A model generated the notes under the pieces. That model searched no databases, had not been told where the DNA came from, and saw only the letters and a program-made list of their open reading frames with translations. From positions 1 through 64,000 of the forward strand of contig DATLFG010000030.1 in assembly GCA_035524955.1 (NCBI GenBank): a DNA stretch of 64,000 nucleotides. Direction: 5' to 3'. This DNA is from CAMLFJ01 sp035524955 (GTDB lineage: Bacteria; Methylomirabilota; Methylomirabilia; Rokubacteriales; CSP1-6). The position numbers and the translations under genes were made by a program. This document shows positions 48,942 to 59,088 of this stretch, one piece after another. Every line of letters starts with the position of its first letter. The stretch's first letter is position 1.

Positions 48942-50378
48942 TCAGACCTGGGTCCCGCCGACCGTCATGCGATCGATGCGGATGGTCGGCAGGCCCACGC
49001 CCACCGGGACCGATTGACCGTCCTTGCCGCAGGTGCCCACGCCCTCGTCGAGCGCGAGATCGTGGCCGACGCGGCTCACCCGGGTCAGCGCCTCCGGTCC
49101 ATTGCCGATCAGCGTCGCGCCCTTCACCGGGCGCGTCACGCGGCCGTCCTCGATCAGGTAGGCCTCGCTCGCCGAGAACACGAAGCGCCCGTTGGTGATG
49201 TCCACCTGGCCGCCGCCGAAGTTCACCGCGTAGAGCCCCCTGGACACGCCGCGGATGATGTCGGCGGGCTCGTCCTCGCCCGCCAGCATGAAGGTATTGG
49301 TCATGCGCGGCATCGGGGGATGCGCGTAGGACTCGCGCCGCCCGTTGCCGGTGACCTCCATGCCCATGAGCCGCGAGTTGAGCCGGTCTTGGAGGTACCC
49401 GCGCAGGACGCCCTTCTCGATCAGCACGTTCCTCCGGGTGGGCACACCCTCGTCGTCCACGTTGAGCGAGCCGCGGCGGTTCCGGATCGTGCCGTCGTCC
49501 ACCACCGTCACCAGCTCCGAGGCCACCGGCTGGCCGAGCCGGCCCGAGAACGCCGAGGTCTTCTTGCGGTTGAAGTCTCCCTCGAGGCCGTGGCCCACCG
49601 CTTCGTGGAGCAGGATGCCGGGCCAGCCGGGCCCGAGCACCACCGTCATCTCCCCCGCGGGCGCGGCCACCGCATCGAGCTTCATGAGGGCCTGGCGCAC
49701 CGCCTCGCCGGTGAAGCGCTTCCAGCGATCCTGATCGAGGAAGAAGTCGAAGGCGACCCGCCCGCCTCCGCCGTAGCTGCCGATCTCGCGCTTGGCCCCG
49801 TTCTCCACGATCACCGTGATGTTGAGCCGCGTCAGCGGGCGCACGTCGCCGACCGTCCAGCCCGACGGGGTCGCGATCATGACCACCACTTCCTCGCTGC
49901 CGAGGGTGGCGATCACCTGGCGCACGCGCGGATCGAGGCCGCGGGCCTCCGCGTCCATCCGCCCCAGCAGCGCGAGCTTGCGGTCCAGATCGGCCGAGGT
50001 GGGGGGCTCGGCCAGCGTGTAGAGATCGTGGGGGGCGCCGTCACCGCCGACCGCCACCACCGCCGAGGTCGAGGAGCGGTCGGCGATCGCGCGCGCCTGG
50101 CGCGCCGCCTCCTCGAGATTCGGCAAGGCCAGGTCGTCGGTATGGGCGTAGCCGGTGCGCTCGCCGGACTGGGCCCGGAGGCCGGCCCCCTGGCTCACGT
50201 GCCGGGCCGCCTTCTTCACCGAGCCCTCCTCCAGCACGAGCTCCTCGCTGATCCGGTACTCGAGGAAGAGATCCGCGTGGTCCACGCGGCCGGCCAGCGT
50301 GGAGCCGAGCAGCCGCTCCATGGTCCCCGCGTTGAGGCCGAACCGGTCGGCGAAGAAGCGCTCGGGGCGCGCTAGCAT
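48942..50378 (-). CDS. tldD: TldD-family metalloprotease (second pair)
   Basis: 478 residues. Zinc motif 'HEAVGH' (His258, Glu259, His263) in 'LLHEAVGHGLEGD'. 'TPTRRNVLIEKG'-like block near 320 ('VPTRRNVLIEKGVLRGYLQD') and 'GGQVDITNGRFVFSASEAYL' near the end are typical. Starts at ATG 50378 with AAGGAG upstream and a TAGGAT box further up, making it the first gene of the seven-gene operon to the HD-GYP regulator. Confidence 0.94.
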   Translation of the reverse strand: MLARPERFFADRFGLNAGTMERLLGSTLAGRVDHADLFLEYRISEELVLEEGSVKKAARHVSQGAGLRAQSGERTGYAHTDDLALPNLEEAARQARAIADRSSTSAVVAVGGDGAPHDLYTLAEPPTSADLDRKLALLGRMDAEARGLDPRVRQVIATLGSEEVVVMIATPSGWTVGDVRPLTRLNITVIVENGAKREIGSYGGGGRVAFDFFLDQDRWKRFTGEAVRQALMKLDAVAAPAGEMTVVLGPGWPGILLHEAVGHGLEGDFNRKKTSAFSGRLGQPVASELVTVVDDGTIRNRRGSLNVDDEGVPTRRNVLIEKGVLRGYLQDRLNSRLMGMEVTGNGRRESYAHPPMPRMTNTFMLAGEDEPADIIRGVSRGLYAVNFGGGQVDITNGRFVFSASEAYLIEDGRVTRPVKGATLIGNGPEALTRVSRVGHDLALDEGVGTCGKDGQSVPVGVGLPTIRIDRMTVGGTQV

Positions 50379-50518
50379 GTTCGTCTCCTTGGCAGTCTCA
50401 AAGGGGCTTCATCCTAGCATCGGCTCCAGGAGGGACCCCCATGTTTAGTACCTGCTTCGATGCACGGTGAGACGTCGCGTGCGACTGTTGCGATTATCTC
50501 AGATGTGTCCACGTCTTG

Positions 50519-50541
50519 CCCGCGGCGCGCTGAGCCGCGGG
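50519..50541 (-). terminator. Hairpin after the BtuF-like gene
   Basis: CCCGCGGC (50519-50526) and GCCGCGGG (50534-50541) form a perfect 8-bp stem 7 bases past the stop at 50548 on the minus strand. No T-run follows, so termination may depend on Rho. The remaining 140 bases up to tldD hold only the tldD promoter and leader. Confidence 0.45.
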
Positions 50542-50547
50542 TCGACA

Positions 50548-51354
50548 TCAGTCGCGCGCGTCGAGGGCTTCCTGCACCAGCTCGTGCAGCCGTCTCAGCC
50601 CGATCAGCAGCGACGGGCCCGGGCTCAGGATGTCGGCGCCGTCCATCTCGTGGATGCGGCCGCCGCGCACCGCGCTGATCCGGTCCCAGCCCGGGCGGGC
50701 CGCGATCGCCGCGAGATCGGCCGGCTTGCCGCACCACGACGCGACGATCACCTGCGGGTCCCGCCGGACGACCTCGGCGGGATCCACCACGCGCTCGCGC
50801 GCGTTCGTGCGGTCCCGGCGATCGGCGAAGACGTCGCGCCCGCCCGCGACCTCGATCAGCTCCGACACCCAGCGGATGCCCGCGATGAGCGGCTCGTGCC
50901 ACTCCTCGAAGTAGACCCGCGGCCGGTCCGGCCACACCCGCGAGAACTCCCGTACCTGGGTGATCTCGTCGCGCATGTCGAGGACCAGCGCGCGGGCCGC
51001 CGGCTCGGTCCCGAGCAGGCCGCCCACCGTGAGGATCGTCCGCATGACGTCTTCGACCGAGCGCGGGTTGGTGCAGAACACCGGCAACCCCGCCCGGATC
51101 AGCTCCGCGCTGACGTCGGCCTGCAGATCGGAGAACGCGAGGACCAGGTCCGGCTCGAGCCCGAGGATCCGGTCGACGCGAAACGTCGTGAAGCCGCCGA
51201 CGCGCGGCTTGGCCGCGGCCTCCGGGGGCCGCCGCGCGGTGCCGGGCACGCCCACCACCCGCTCCCCCGCGCCGAGCGCGTAGCAGATCTCGACGTGCTC
51301 GGCGCTCAGGCAGACGATGCGGCGCGGGAACCCGACCGGGGACTTGCCGTACAC
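50548..51354 (-). CDS. BtuF-like cobalamin/metal-chelate binding protein without signal peptide
   Basis: 268 residues from GTG 51354. The periplasmic-binding-protein fold of the BtuF/FecB type is evident: 'RIVCLSAEHVEICYALGAGE' (12-31), 'VDRILGLEPDLVLAFSDLQ' (near 63), 'PDRPRVYFEEWHEPLIAGI' and the C-terminal 'GRIHEMDGADILSPGPSLL'. Such proteins normally carry an export signal and work with an ABC importer. Here no signal peptide can be read from any upstream start, and no permease or ATPase lies nearby, so a cytoplasmic sensor or chaperone role is possible. A dispersed palindrome lies 20 bases upstream. Confidence 0.82.
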   Translation of the reverse strand: MYGKSPVGFPRRIVCLSAEHVEICYALGAGERVVGVPGTARRPPEAAAKPRVGGFTTFRVDRILGLEPDLVLAFSDLQADVSAELIRAGLPVFCTNPRSVEDVMRTILTVGGLLGTEPAARALVLDMRDEITQVREFSRVWPDRPRVYFEEWHEPLIAGIRWVSELIEVAGGRDVFADRRDRTNARERVVDPAEVVRRDPQVIVASWCGKPADLAAIAARPGWDRISAVRGGRIHEMDGADILSPGPSLLIGLRRLHELVQEALDARD

Positions 51355-51372
51355 GAGGCTTTCACTCCCGCG

Positions 51373-51413
51373 CCTCACCTGCCCTCTCCCCGGAGGGGAG
51401 GAGGGGGGTGAGG
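51373..51413. repeat. Dispersed CCCTCTCCCC-type palindrome, copy 1
   Basis: CCTCACC-TGCCCTCTCCCC, GG, then AGGGGAGGAGGGGGGTGAGG: an imperfect palindrome of 41 bases just upstream of the BtuF-like gene. Its core TGCCCTCTCCC is shared with copies at 55532 and 60552. Confidence 0.75.
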
Positions 51414-52757
51414 TTAGAGGTTGTCCTTGTTGCCGTCGTACAGCTCGGTCCTGGCGGTGCCGCGCTGGAAGGCGAGGTACTCCTCCTTGGTCATGCGCGG
51501 CTTCCAGGCCTTGAGGATCTCGCGCGCGGCGCCCGCGCCGTCCCAGAGCAGGTCCACCGCCATCAGCGCGAGCTGCTTGGCCGGCTCCACGTAGGCGAGC
51601 TTCGGGTCCGCGATCGCGTAGTCGGCGCCGTGCCCGCCGCCGGTGGCCCCACCCATGTACGGATGAAGCGTGGGCATCACGTGCGAGATATCGCCCATGT
51701 CGGTCGAACCGCTGCGGTGGCCCGACTCGGTCACCTGGTCGGCGCCCAGCAGCGCGGCCGCGTTGGCCTTGAACTGCTCCGCCATGCCCATGTGGTTGAA
51801 GAGGGGCAGGTAGCCGGGGAGCGTCTCGATCTCCACCTGGGCGCCCAGGGCGAGCGCGCCGGCCCGCAGCGCGCGGTCCACCCGGCGGTTGGCGTCGAGG
51901 ATCGCCTCCACCGTCTTGCCGCGCACGTAGGTCTCGAGGCGCACCTCGCCCGGGATCACGTTCACCTGGCTGCCGCCGTGGGTGATGATCGGATGCACGC
52001 GGATGGAGTCTTCGTCGCGGAAGGTCTCCCGCAGCGCGTTGATCGCGGAGAGGCCGATATTGGCGGCGTAGAGCGCGTTGATCCCCATGTGCGGGGCGCC
52101 GCCCGCGTGGGAAGCGCGCCCGATGTAACGGACGGTCTTCACGAGGCAGCCGTTGTTGGAGGCGGCCACTCCCGCCTTCTTCATGTCGGGCTGGGACGTG
52201 GTGTGGATCATCATGGCCAGGTCCACGTCGTCGAAGTGGCCGAGGCGGAGCAGCTCGGGCTTGCCGCCCAGGAACTCGAGCCGGCCCGCACGCGCCTGCT
52301 GGACCCGCCACTCGACATCACCATACTCTTCCGCGGGCACCGCGAAGAACACGACGCGGCCGGCCAGGTGCTCGAAGGCGCGCGCCTCGCAGAGCCCCAT
52401 GGCGGCGCCGAGGAGTCCCGCCATCTGGGCATTGTGGCCGCAGGCGTGCGCGGCGCCCGTTTCGGGGTCGGCGATCGGATGCCCCGCCACCACCAGACCG
52501 TCGAGCTCGCCCAGCAGGGCGAAGGTCGGGCCGTTCTTGGCCCCCGCCGCCTCGGCCCGCACGCCGGTGAGGGCGAGGCCGCCGCGCGGCTTGAGCCCGA
52601 GCTCGCCGAGCGTCTCCTCGGCCAGCCGCGCGGTTTTGACCTCTTTGAAGCCGAGCTCCGGCTGACGGCGGATGCGCTCGCCGAGCTCGATGATGCGCTC
52701 AGCGTTGCGGTCGATGGCCTTGCAGACGGAGTCTTTGAGCTCTTTCTTAGTCGTCAT
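51414..52757 (-). CDS. M20-family amidohydrolase (AbgB-like)
   Basis: 447 residues. Metal-binding blocks 'ACGHNAQMAGLLGAAMGL' (first Cys/His region), 'VPAEEYGDVEWR' (Glu pair), 'RASHAGGAPHMGINALYAAN' (dimer domain His) and the late 'TGGGHGADYAIAD' (last His). The layout follows p-aminobenzoyl-glutamate hydrolase subunit B and other aminoacylase-type amidohydrolases. Cytoplasmic; substrate an N-acyl or amide compound. ATG 52757 follows a gap that contains a direct repeat. Confidence 0.88.
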   Translation of the reverse strand: MTTKKELKDSVCKAIDRNAERIIELGERIRRQPELGFKEVKTARLAEETLGELGLKPRGGLALTGVRAEAAGAKNGPTFALLGELDGLVVAGHPIADPETGAAHACGHNAQMAGLLGAAMGLCEARAFEHLAGRVVFFAVPAEEYGDVEWRVQQARAGRLEFLGGKPELLRLGHFDDVDLAMMIHTTSQPDMKKAGVAASNNGCLVKTVRYIGRASHAGGAPHMGINALYAANIGLSAINALRETFRDEDSIRVHPIITHGGSQVNVIPGEVRLETYVRGKTVEAILDANRRVDRALRAGALALGAQVEIETLPGYLPLFNHMGMAEQFKANAAALLGADQVTESGHRSGSTDMGDISHVMPTLHPYMGGATGGGHGADYAIADPKLAYVEPAKQLALMAVDLLWDGAGAAREILKAWKPRMTKEEYLAFQRGTARTELYDGNKDNL

Positions 52758-52769
52758 AGGGCTGTCACT

Positions 52770-52882
52770 CCGGTTTGCGGTTTGGCCTCTTCGCTCTCGC
52801 GCTCGCCGAGATCCGCCGGAAGCTTCTCTATTGATAGCGCGTGAATGTAGATGATTCCGGTCTTGCGGTTTGGCCTCTTCGC
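52770..52882. repeat. Direct repeat of about 25 bp upstream of the amidohydrolase
   Basis: CCGGTTTGCGGTTTGGCCTC (continuing TTCGC, 52770-52794) recurs as CCGGTCTTGCGGTTTGGCCT (continuing CTTCGC, 52857-52882), with one inserted base. The 153-base gap between thiO and the amidohydrolase holds no gene. Confidence 0.75.
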
Positions 52883-52910
52883 GCCCTCGGCGCTCATCGG
52901 GGCGTCTTGG

Positions 52911-54023
52911 CTACCCGGTGAAGCGGCCGGGGAGAAAGGGGGTGATCGACGCCGGGGTGTCGCCGTCCACGATGCAGCGGGTCAGCAGCGCCGCGGTGAT
53001 CGGCGCCATGAGGATGCCGTTGCGGTAGTGCGCGGTGGCCGCGAAGAGGCCGGGCACGTCGGGCCAGGGTCCCAGGACCGGCTGGCCGTCGGGTACCCAG
53101 GGCCGGAAGCCGCACCAGGAGCGGGTGACCGGCCGGCGGCCGATCTCGGGAACCAGCGCGACGGCGGCGGCGATGAGGGAGCCCAGGCCGTCGGGCGTGA
53201 CCGCGCGGACGAAGCCCGCGTGCTCCACCGTGGCGCCGATGAGGATCTCGCCCGAGGGCCGCGGCACCACGTACATGTCGTCGCCGTGCAGGGCGTGCGT
53301 GACCAGCGGCGGCACATGGCACACCGCCAGCATCTGGCCGCGCACCGGCGCTACCGGCAGCCGGAGGCCGACGGCGGCGGCGAGCGCTCCCGACCAGGCG
53401 CCCGCTGCCAGCAGCACCGCGTCGGCGTGAACCGCCTCGCTCTCGACGAGCACGCCGCGCGCGCGCCCGCCCTCGATGAGGATGCGGCTCACCCGAGCGC
53501 CGGTGCGCACGGCGACGCCTCGAGCCGCGGCGGCGGCCGCGTACGCAGTCACCAGCCGCTGGTTGTTCACCCAGTGATCGCCGCGGACGAGCAGGGCCGC
53601 GCTCACGTCCTTGGAGAGCGCGGGCTCGAACGCCCGCAGGTCGCTCCCCTCCACGATCTCGACCCCGAACTCCTCGGCCAGCGGCCAGGTCCGGCGAAGA
53701 TGGGCCGCCTCGATCTCCCGAGGAGAATGGAGCGGGTAGAGCGTCCCCGCGGTCATGTGCTCGACATCCACGCCGGTCAGCTCGCGGAGCTCGGCGGCCA
53801 CGCGCGGGTAGAGGCGCCAGCTCTCGATCGCCAGACGGTGGAAGGGGCCGGGCTCGGGCGACGGGCCGAGCGGGGCCAGCAGCCCCGCCGCCGCGCTCGA
53901 GGCCTCGGCGCCCGGGGTCGCGCGCTCGAGGAGCGTGACGCGGCAGCCGCGCCCGGCCAGCTCCGCGGCGGTGGCGCAGCCGATGATGCCGCCGCCGATC
54001 ACCGCCACGGTGGGCGCGGCCAT
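52911..54023 (-). CDS. thiO: Glycine oxidase ThiO (FAD-dependent)
   Basis: 370 residues. FAD-binding 'VAVIGGGIIGCATAAELAGR' (6-25), glycine/D-amino acid oxidase fold with 'GDHWVNNQRLVTAYAAAA' near 170 and 'RSWCGFRPWVPDGQPVLGP' near 310. ThiO oxidises glycine to the imino acid used by ThiG for the thiazole ring, an oxygen-dependent route that replaces ThiH. ATG overlaps the thiE stop (TGATG). Last gene of the thiamine operon. Confidence 0.93.
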   Translation of the reverse strand: MAAPTVAVIGGGIIGCATAAELAGRGCRVTLLERATPGAEASSAAAGLLAPLGPSPEPGPFHRLAIESWRLYPRVAAELRELTGVDVEHMTAGTLYPLHSPREIEAAHLRRTWPLAEEFGVEIVEGSDLRAFEPALSKDVSAALLVRGDHWVNNQRLVTAYAAAAAARGVAVRTGARVSRILIEGGRARGVLVESEAVHADAVLLAAGAWSGALAAAVGLRLPVAPVRGQMLAVCHVPPLVTHALHGDDMYVVPRPSGEILIGATVEHAGFVRAVTPDGLGSLIAAAVALVPEIGRRPVTRSWCGFRPWVPDGQPVLGPWPDVPGLFAATAHYRNGILMAPITAALLTRCIVDGDTPASITPFLPGRFTG

Positions 54024-54649
54024 CACGGCCGCCCCAGCGCGTCGAGAAACGCCTTCGTGGCATCCGCGGGCCGCGCGGCCGCGTAGATCGCGCCGATCAC
54101 CGCGACGCCCGCCGCGCCGGCCGCGAGCACCTCCGCCACGCGGCCGGGCGTGAGCCCGCCCACGGCCAGGACCGGGCGGTCCACCGCGCGGGCCACGGCC
54201 TCGAGCGCGGCCAGGCCCTGTGGTGGGCCGTAGCGCCGTTTGGACGCGGTGTCGTAGACCGGCCCGAAGACGATGAAGTCGGCGTCCTGCGCGGCGGCCT
54301 CCCGCGCCTCCGCCTCCGAGTGCACGGAGGCGCCCACGAGAAAGCCGGGCGGGGTGATCTCGCGCAGCGCCGACACGGGCAGCGAAGCGTGCGTCCGCTG
54401 GACGCCGTCGGCCGCGGCGACCAGCGCCACGTCGGCGCGGTCGTTCACGATGAGCCGCGCTCCGTGACGCCGGGTGGCCTCGCGGAGCGTGTCGGCCAGC
54501 GCGAGCAGGTCGCGCACCGCGAGATCCTTCTCGCGGAGCTGCACGGCGCGGAGGCCCGCGGTCAGGCACTCCTCCACCACGTCCGCGGGCGGCCGGGGCG
54601 CCGCCGCGCGGTCGGTGATCAGGTAGAGGGAGAAGCCTAGCTGGTCCAC
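54023..54649 (-). CDS. thiE: Thiamine phosphate synthase ThiE
   Basis: 208 residues from GTG 54649, overlapping thiG by 13 bases. TIM-barrel landmarks: 'LYLITDR' (8-14), 'AVQLREKDL' (near 35), 'LIVNDRADVALVAAADGVQ' (near 66), 'VGASVHSEAEA' and 'LAVGGLTPGRVAEVLAAGAA'. Couples the pyrimidine (HMP-PP) and thiazole moieties. Part of the TPP-riboswitch operon. Confidence 0.95.
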   Translation of the reverse strand: MDQLGFSLYLITDRAAAPRPPADVVEECLTAGLRAVQLREKDLAVRDLLALADTLREATRRHGARLIVNDRADVALVAAADGVQRTHASLPVSALREITPPGFLVGASVHSEAEAREAAAQDADFIVFGPVYDTASKRRYGPPQGLAALEAVARAVDRPVLAVGGLTPGRVAEVLAAGAAGVAVIGAIYAAARPADATKAFLDALGRP

Positions 54650-55419
54650 TCGGGCACGCCCTCCAGCGGGGAGGACGCGGTCGCGTAGAGCTTCTTGCCG
54701 ATTCGCCCGGCCTTGAAGGCCAGCCGGCCCGCCTCGATGGCCAGGCGCATGGCGGTGGCCATGGCCACCGGGTCCTTGGCGGAGGCGATGGCGGTGTTCA
54801 TCAGCACGCCGTCGCAGCCGAGCTCCATGGCGATGGCCGCGTCCGACGCGGTGCCCACGCCCGCGTCCACGAGCACGGGGACCGTGACCGCCTCGAGGAT
54901 CAGCTTGATGTTGTACGGGTTGCGGATGCCGAGGCCCGAGCCGATCGGGGCGCCCAGCGGCATGACCGCAGCCGCGCCGGCGTCCTCGAGCTTCTTGGCC
55001 ATGACCGGGTCGTCGTTGGTGTACGGCAGGACCGTGAAGCCCTCGCGGGACAGGGTGCGGGTCGCCTCGAGCAGGCCGAGCACGTCGGGGAACAGGGTGC
55101 GCGAATCGCCGATGACCTCCAGCTTGACCAGGGTCCCGAGCCCGGCTTCGCGGGCCAGATAGCAGGTCCGGACCGCCTCGTCGGCAGTGTAGCAGCCGGC
55201 GGTGTTCGGCAGCAGTGTGTACTTCTTCGGGTCCACGAAGTCGAGGAGGGATTCGCCCTGCCCCGGGAGGCTCACCCGCCGGACCGCGACCGTGACGATC
55301 TCGGCGCCTGAGGCCTCGATGGCCTCGCGCATGTTCTCGAACGATGGGTACTTTCCAGTCCCGACGATCAGACGCGACTTGAACTCCTTACCGCCCAGCC
55401 ATAATGACGTGTCGTGCAT
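54637..55419 (-). CDS. thiG: Thiazole synthase ThiG
   Basis: 260 residues. 'SRLIVGTGKYPSFENM' (15-30), 'LPNTAGCYTADEAVRTC' (near 70), Schiff-base Lys99 in 'LVKLEVIGD' and 'GAPIGSGLGIRNPYNIK' (near 156). ThiG builds the thiazole phosphate from DXP, dehydroglycine (ThiO) and ThiS thiocarboxylate. It is separated from thiS by 157 bases with a dispersed palindrome. Confidence 0.96.
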   Translation of the reverse strand: MHDTSLWLGGKEFKSRLIVGTGKYPSFENMREAIEASGAEIVTVAVRRVSLPGQGESLLDFVDPKKYTLLPNTAGCYTADEAVRTCYLAREAGLGTLVKLEVIGDSRTLFPDVLGLLEATRTLSREGFTVLPYTNDDPVMAKKLEDAGAAAVMPLGAPIGSGLGIRNPYNIKLILEAVTVPVLVDAGVGTASDAAIAMELGCDGVLMNTAIASAKDPVAMATAMRLAIEAGRLAFKAGRIGKKLYATASSPLEGVPEWTS

Positions 55420-55441
55420 GATGGGTCTCCTTAAGTATCCG

Positions 55442-55519
55442 CTCGCCTCGCCTTCGGCTGCGGCTCGCCCTGCCCTTGCGTCTCCACTCGCCTCGCCTTC
55501 GGCTCGCCTTGCCCCTGCC
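55442..55519. repeat. Two imperfect direct repeats of a CTCGCCTTCGGCT unit
   Basis: CTCGCCTCGCCTTCGGCT occurs at about 55442 and again at 55488, each followed by a related GCTCGCC(C/T)TGCCC sequence. With the adjacent palindrome these fill the thiS-thiG gap. Confidence 0.6.
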
Positions 55520-55531
55520 TTCGTGCGCGCC

Positions 55532-55575
55532 CCTCACCCTGCCCTCTCCCTGGAGGGGAGAGGAAGAGCGGGGGC
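55532..55575. repeat. Dispersed CCCTCTCCCC-type palindrome, copy 2
   Basis: CCTCACCCTGCCCTCTCCCT, GG, AGGGGAGAGGAAGAGCGGGG lies between thiS and thiG, 2 bases from the thiS stop. It may weaken or protect the transcript downstream of thiS. Confidence 0.75.
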
Positions 55576-55576
55576 G

Positions 55577-55777
55577 CTAGCCTCCACCCATGGGGTGAAC
55601 GATCTCGATCTTGTCGCCGTCGGACAGCCGGATCTCCGCGTAGCGGGCCCGCTGGGTGACCTCGCGATTCAGGGCCACCGCGGTGAACTCGCGGCGGACT
55701 TTGAGCCGGGCGAGGAGATCCTCGATGCTGAGCCCCTCGGGCAGCTCCATCGGCCTGCCGTTGACGGTGACCGTCAT
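55577..55777 (-). CDS. thiS: Sulfur carrier protein ThiS
   Basis: 66 residues, the normal ThiS length: 'MTVTVNGRPMELPEGLSIED' start, 'LARLKVRREFTAVALNREVT', and a C-terminal 'GDKIEIVHPMGGG'. The essential Gly-Gly is present with one extra Gly (codons verified as GGT GGA GGC before TAG). ThiS is adenylated and thiocarboxylated by ThiF and a sulfurtransferase, none of which is in the window. The ATG abuts the U-run of the riboswitch terminator, and no good Shine-Dalgarno site is seen. Confidence 0.93.
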   Translation of the reverse strand: MTVTVNGRPMELPEGLSIEDLLARLKVRREFTAVALNREVTQRARYAEIRLSDGDKIEIVHPMGGG

Positions 55778-55778
55778 G

Positions 55779-55812
55779 AAAAAACCGCACGCCTTTCCTG
55801 GAAAGGGTGCGG
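55779..55812 (-). terminator. Riboswitch-controlled intrinsic terminator before thiS
   Basis: On the minus strand the stem CCGCAC(CC)TTTCC / GGAAAGGCGTGCGG (55812-55785) is followed directly by TTTTTT (55784-55779) and then by the ATG of thiS. It is the expression platform of the TPP riboswitch. Confidence 0.85.
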
Positions 55813-55829
55813 TCCGGTGCTCGTACGCC

Positions 55830-55922
55830 GCGCCGCGTTCCCTTCGCTGGAATTACCCAGTGCAGGTTCGAGGGGTCCCGGGCCGCACCCGGTTCTCAGG
55901 AGACCTCCCCCAGCGACGCGAT
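55830..55922 (-). promoter_or_regulatory. TPP (thi-box) riboswitch
   Basis: The minus strand carries the conserved aptamer parts in order: CTGAGA (55899-55894), ACCGGGTGC and GGGACCC pieces, then GAACCTG (55869-55863), CTGGGTAATTCCAGCG and AAGGGA (55849-55838). This is the thiamine pyrophosphate aptamer consensus with only minor changes. With the terminator that follows it switches off thiS-thiG-thiE-thiO when TPP is plentiful. Confidence 0.95.
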
Positions 55923-55927
55923 CCGGA

Positions 55928-58000
<2,073 letters not shown>

Positions 58001-58014
58001 GAGAGAGAAGCCGG

Positions 58015-59025
58015 TCAGGCCTGCGGGGCCTCGACGAACGGCAGGATGGTGACCCGGGCCGGCTGCTCGCCGGTGCCGTCCACAACCGTGACCGCGGTCC
58101 CCGGCTCGAAGTGCTCGCGTCGCACGTAGCCGAGCGCGATCGGCCGGCCCAGCGCGATGGAGCGCGCCGCGGAGGTGACGCGGCCGACCTCACGCCCGTC
58201 CACCGTGACCTGCGCGCCCTCGCCGGGCACCCGGTCGCCCTCGATCACGAGGCCGCTCAGCGCGCGGTTGACGTGCCCGCGGTACTTCACGCGCGCCACC
58301 GTCTCCTGGCCGATGTAGCAGCCCTTGGTGTAGCTCACCAGCGCGTCGAGCCGCGTCTCGGGCAGGATCACGGAATCGTCCACGTCCCGCGGATACCACG
58401 GCTGGCCCGCCTCGATCCGCAGGACCTCGAGCGTCTCGTCTCCCGCCGGCACCGCGCCCGCTCCCACGAGCGCGCTGCGGACCGCGGCGGCGTGCTCGGC
58501 GGGTACCCAGCAATGGAAGCCGGGCCCCGGGCTCTCGGATCGGTTGATCACGCGCACCGGCCCGCCGGCGATGCTGACCTCGGTATGGGCGTAGGGTGGG
58601 AGGTCCAGGGTGACACCGGTGAGGCCCTCCAGCACGCCACGCGCGGTGGGCCCCTGCACCGACAGGATGGCAAACGCATCGTCCACCGCCTCGAAGTACG
58701 CCTTCTCGGAGATCAGATAGCGGTCGATCGTCTGGAGCGTCTTCTCGGTGAGGCCCGCGGGAAGCTCGATCAGCACCTGGTCCGCGGTCACGTAGACCAC
58801 CAGCAGCACCGTCACCTTGCCGTGGGCGTCGAGGAAGGCGGCGGGCGCGCCTCGGCCGGGCTGGAGACCCGCGACGTCGTTGGTGAGCATGCCCTGCAGG
58901 AACGCCAGCCGGTCGCGCCCGGTTACGCGGACTTTTCCGAGCGCGGAGCGGTCGAACAGGGCCGCGCCCGCGCGGGCGGCGCGGTACTCGGCCCCGAGGT
59001 CTCGCCTAGACTCCTTGTCGAGCAT
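58015..59025 (-). CDS. ygfZ: Folate-binding YgfZ/GcvT-like protein
   Basis: 336 residues from ATG 59025. The diagnostic YgfZ signature 'KGCYIGQETVARVKYRG' lies near residue 235. The first half ('SALGKVRVTGRDRLAFLQGM', 'ILSVQGPTARGVLEGLTG') is a GcvT-type tetrahydrofolate-binding fold; the C-terminal barrel ('RPIALGYVRREHFEPGTAV') completes it. YgfZ assists repair or assembly of certain iron-sulfur proteins. Upstream in the divergent region AACAAT ends 6 bases before the ATG, a weak leaderless candidate. Confidence 0.9.
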   Translation of the reverse strand: MLDKESRRDLGAEYRAARAGAALFDRSALGKVRVTGRDRLAFLQGMLTNDVAGLQPGRGAPAAFLDAHGKVTVLLVVYVTADQVLIELPAGLTEKTLQTIDRYLISEKAYFEAVDDAFAILSVQGPTARGVLEGLTGVTLDLPPYAHTEVSIAGGPVRVINRSESPGPGFHCWVPAEHAAAVRSALVGAGAVPAGDETLEVLRIEAGQPWYPRDVDDSVILPETRLDALVSYTKGCYIGQETVARVKYRGHVNRALSGLVIEGDRVPGEGAQVTVDGREVGRVTSAARSIALGRPIALGYVRREHFEPGTAVTVVDGTGEQPARVTILPFVEAPQA

Positions 59026-59088
59026 GGGCTCATTGTTGTCGTGCGGGAGGCGCCTGTCAACTTGCGGGCTCCGGCCGACTCGTACACA

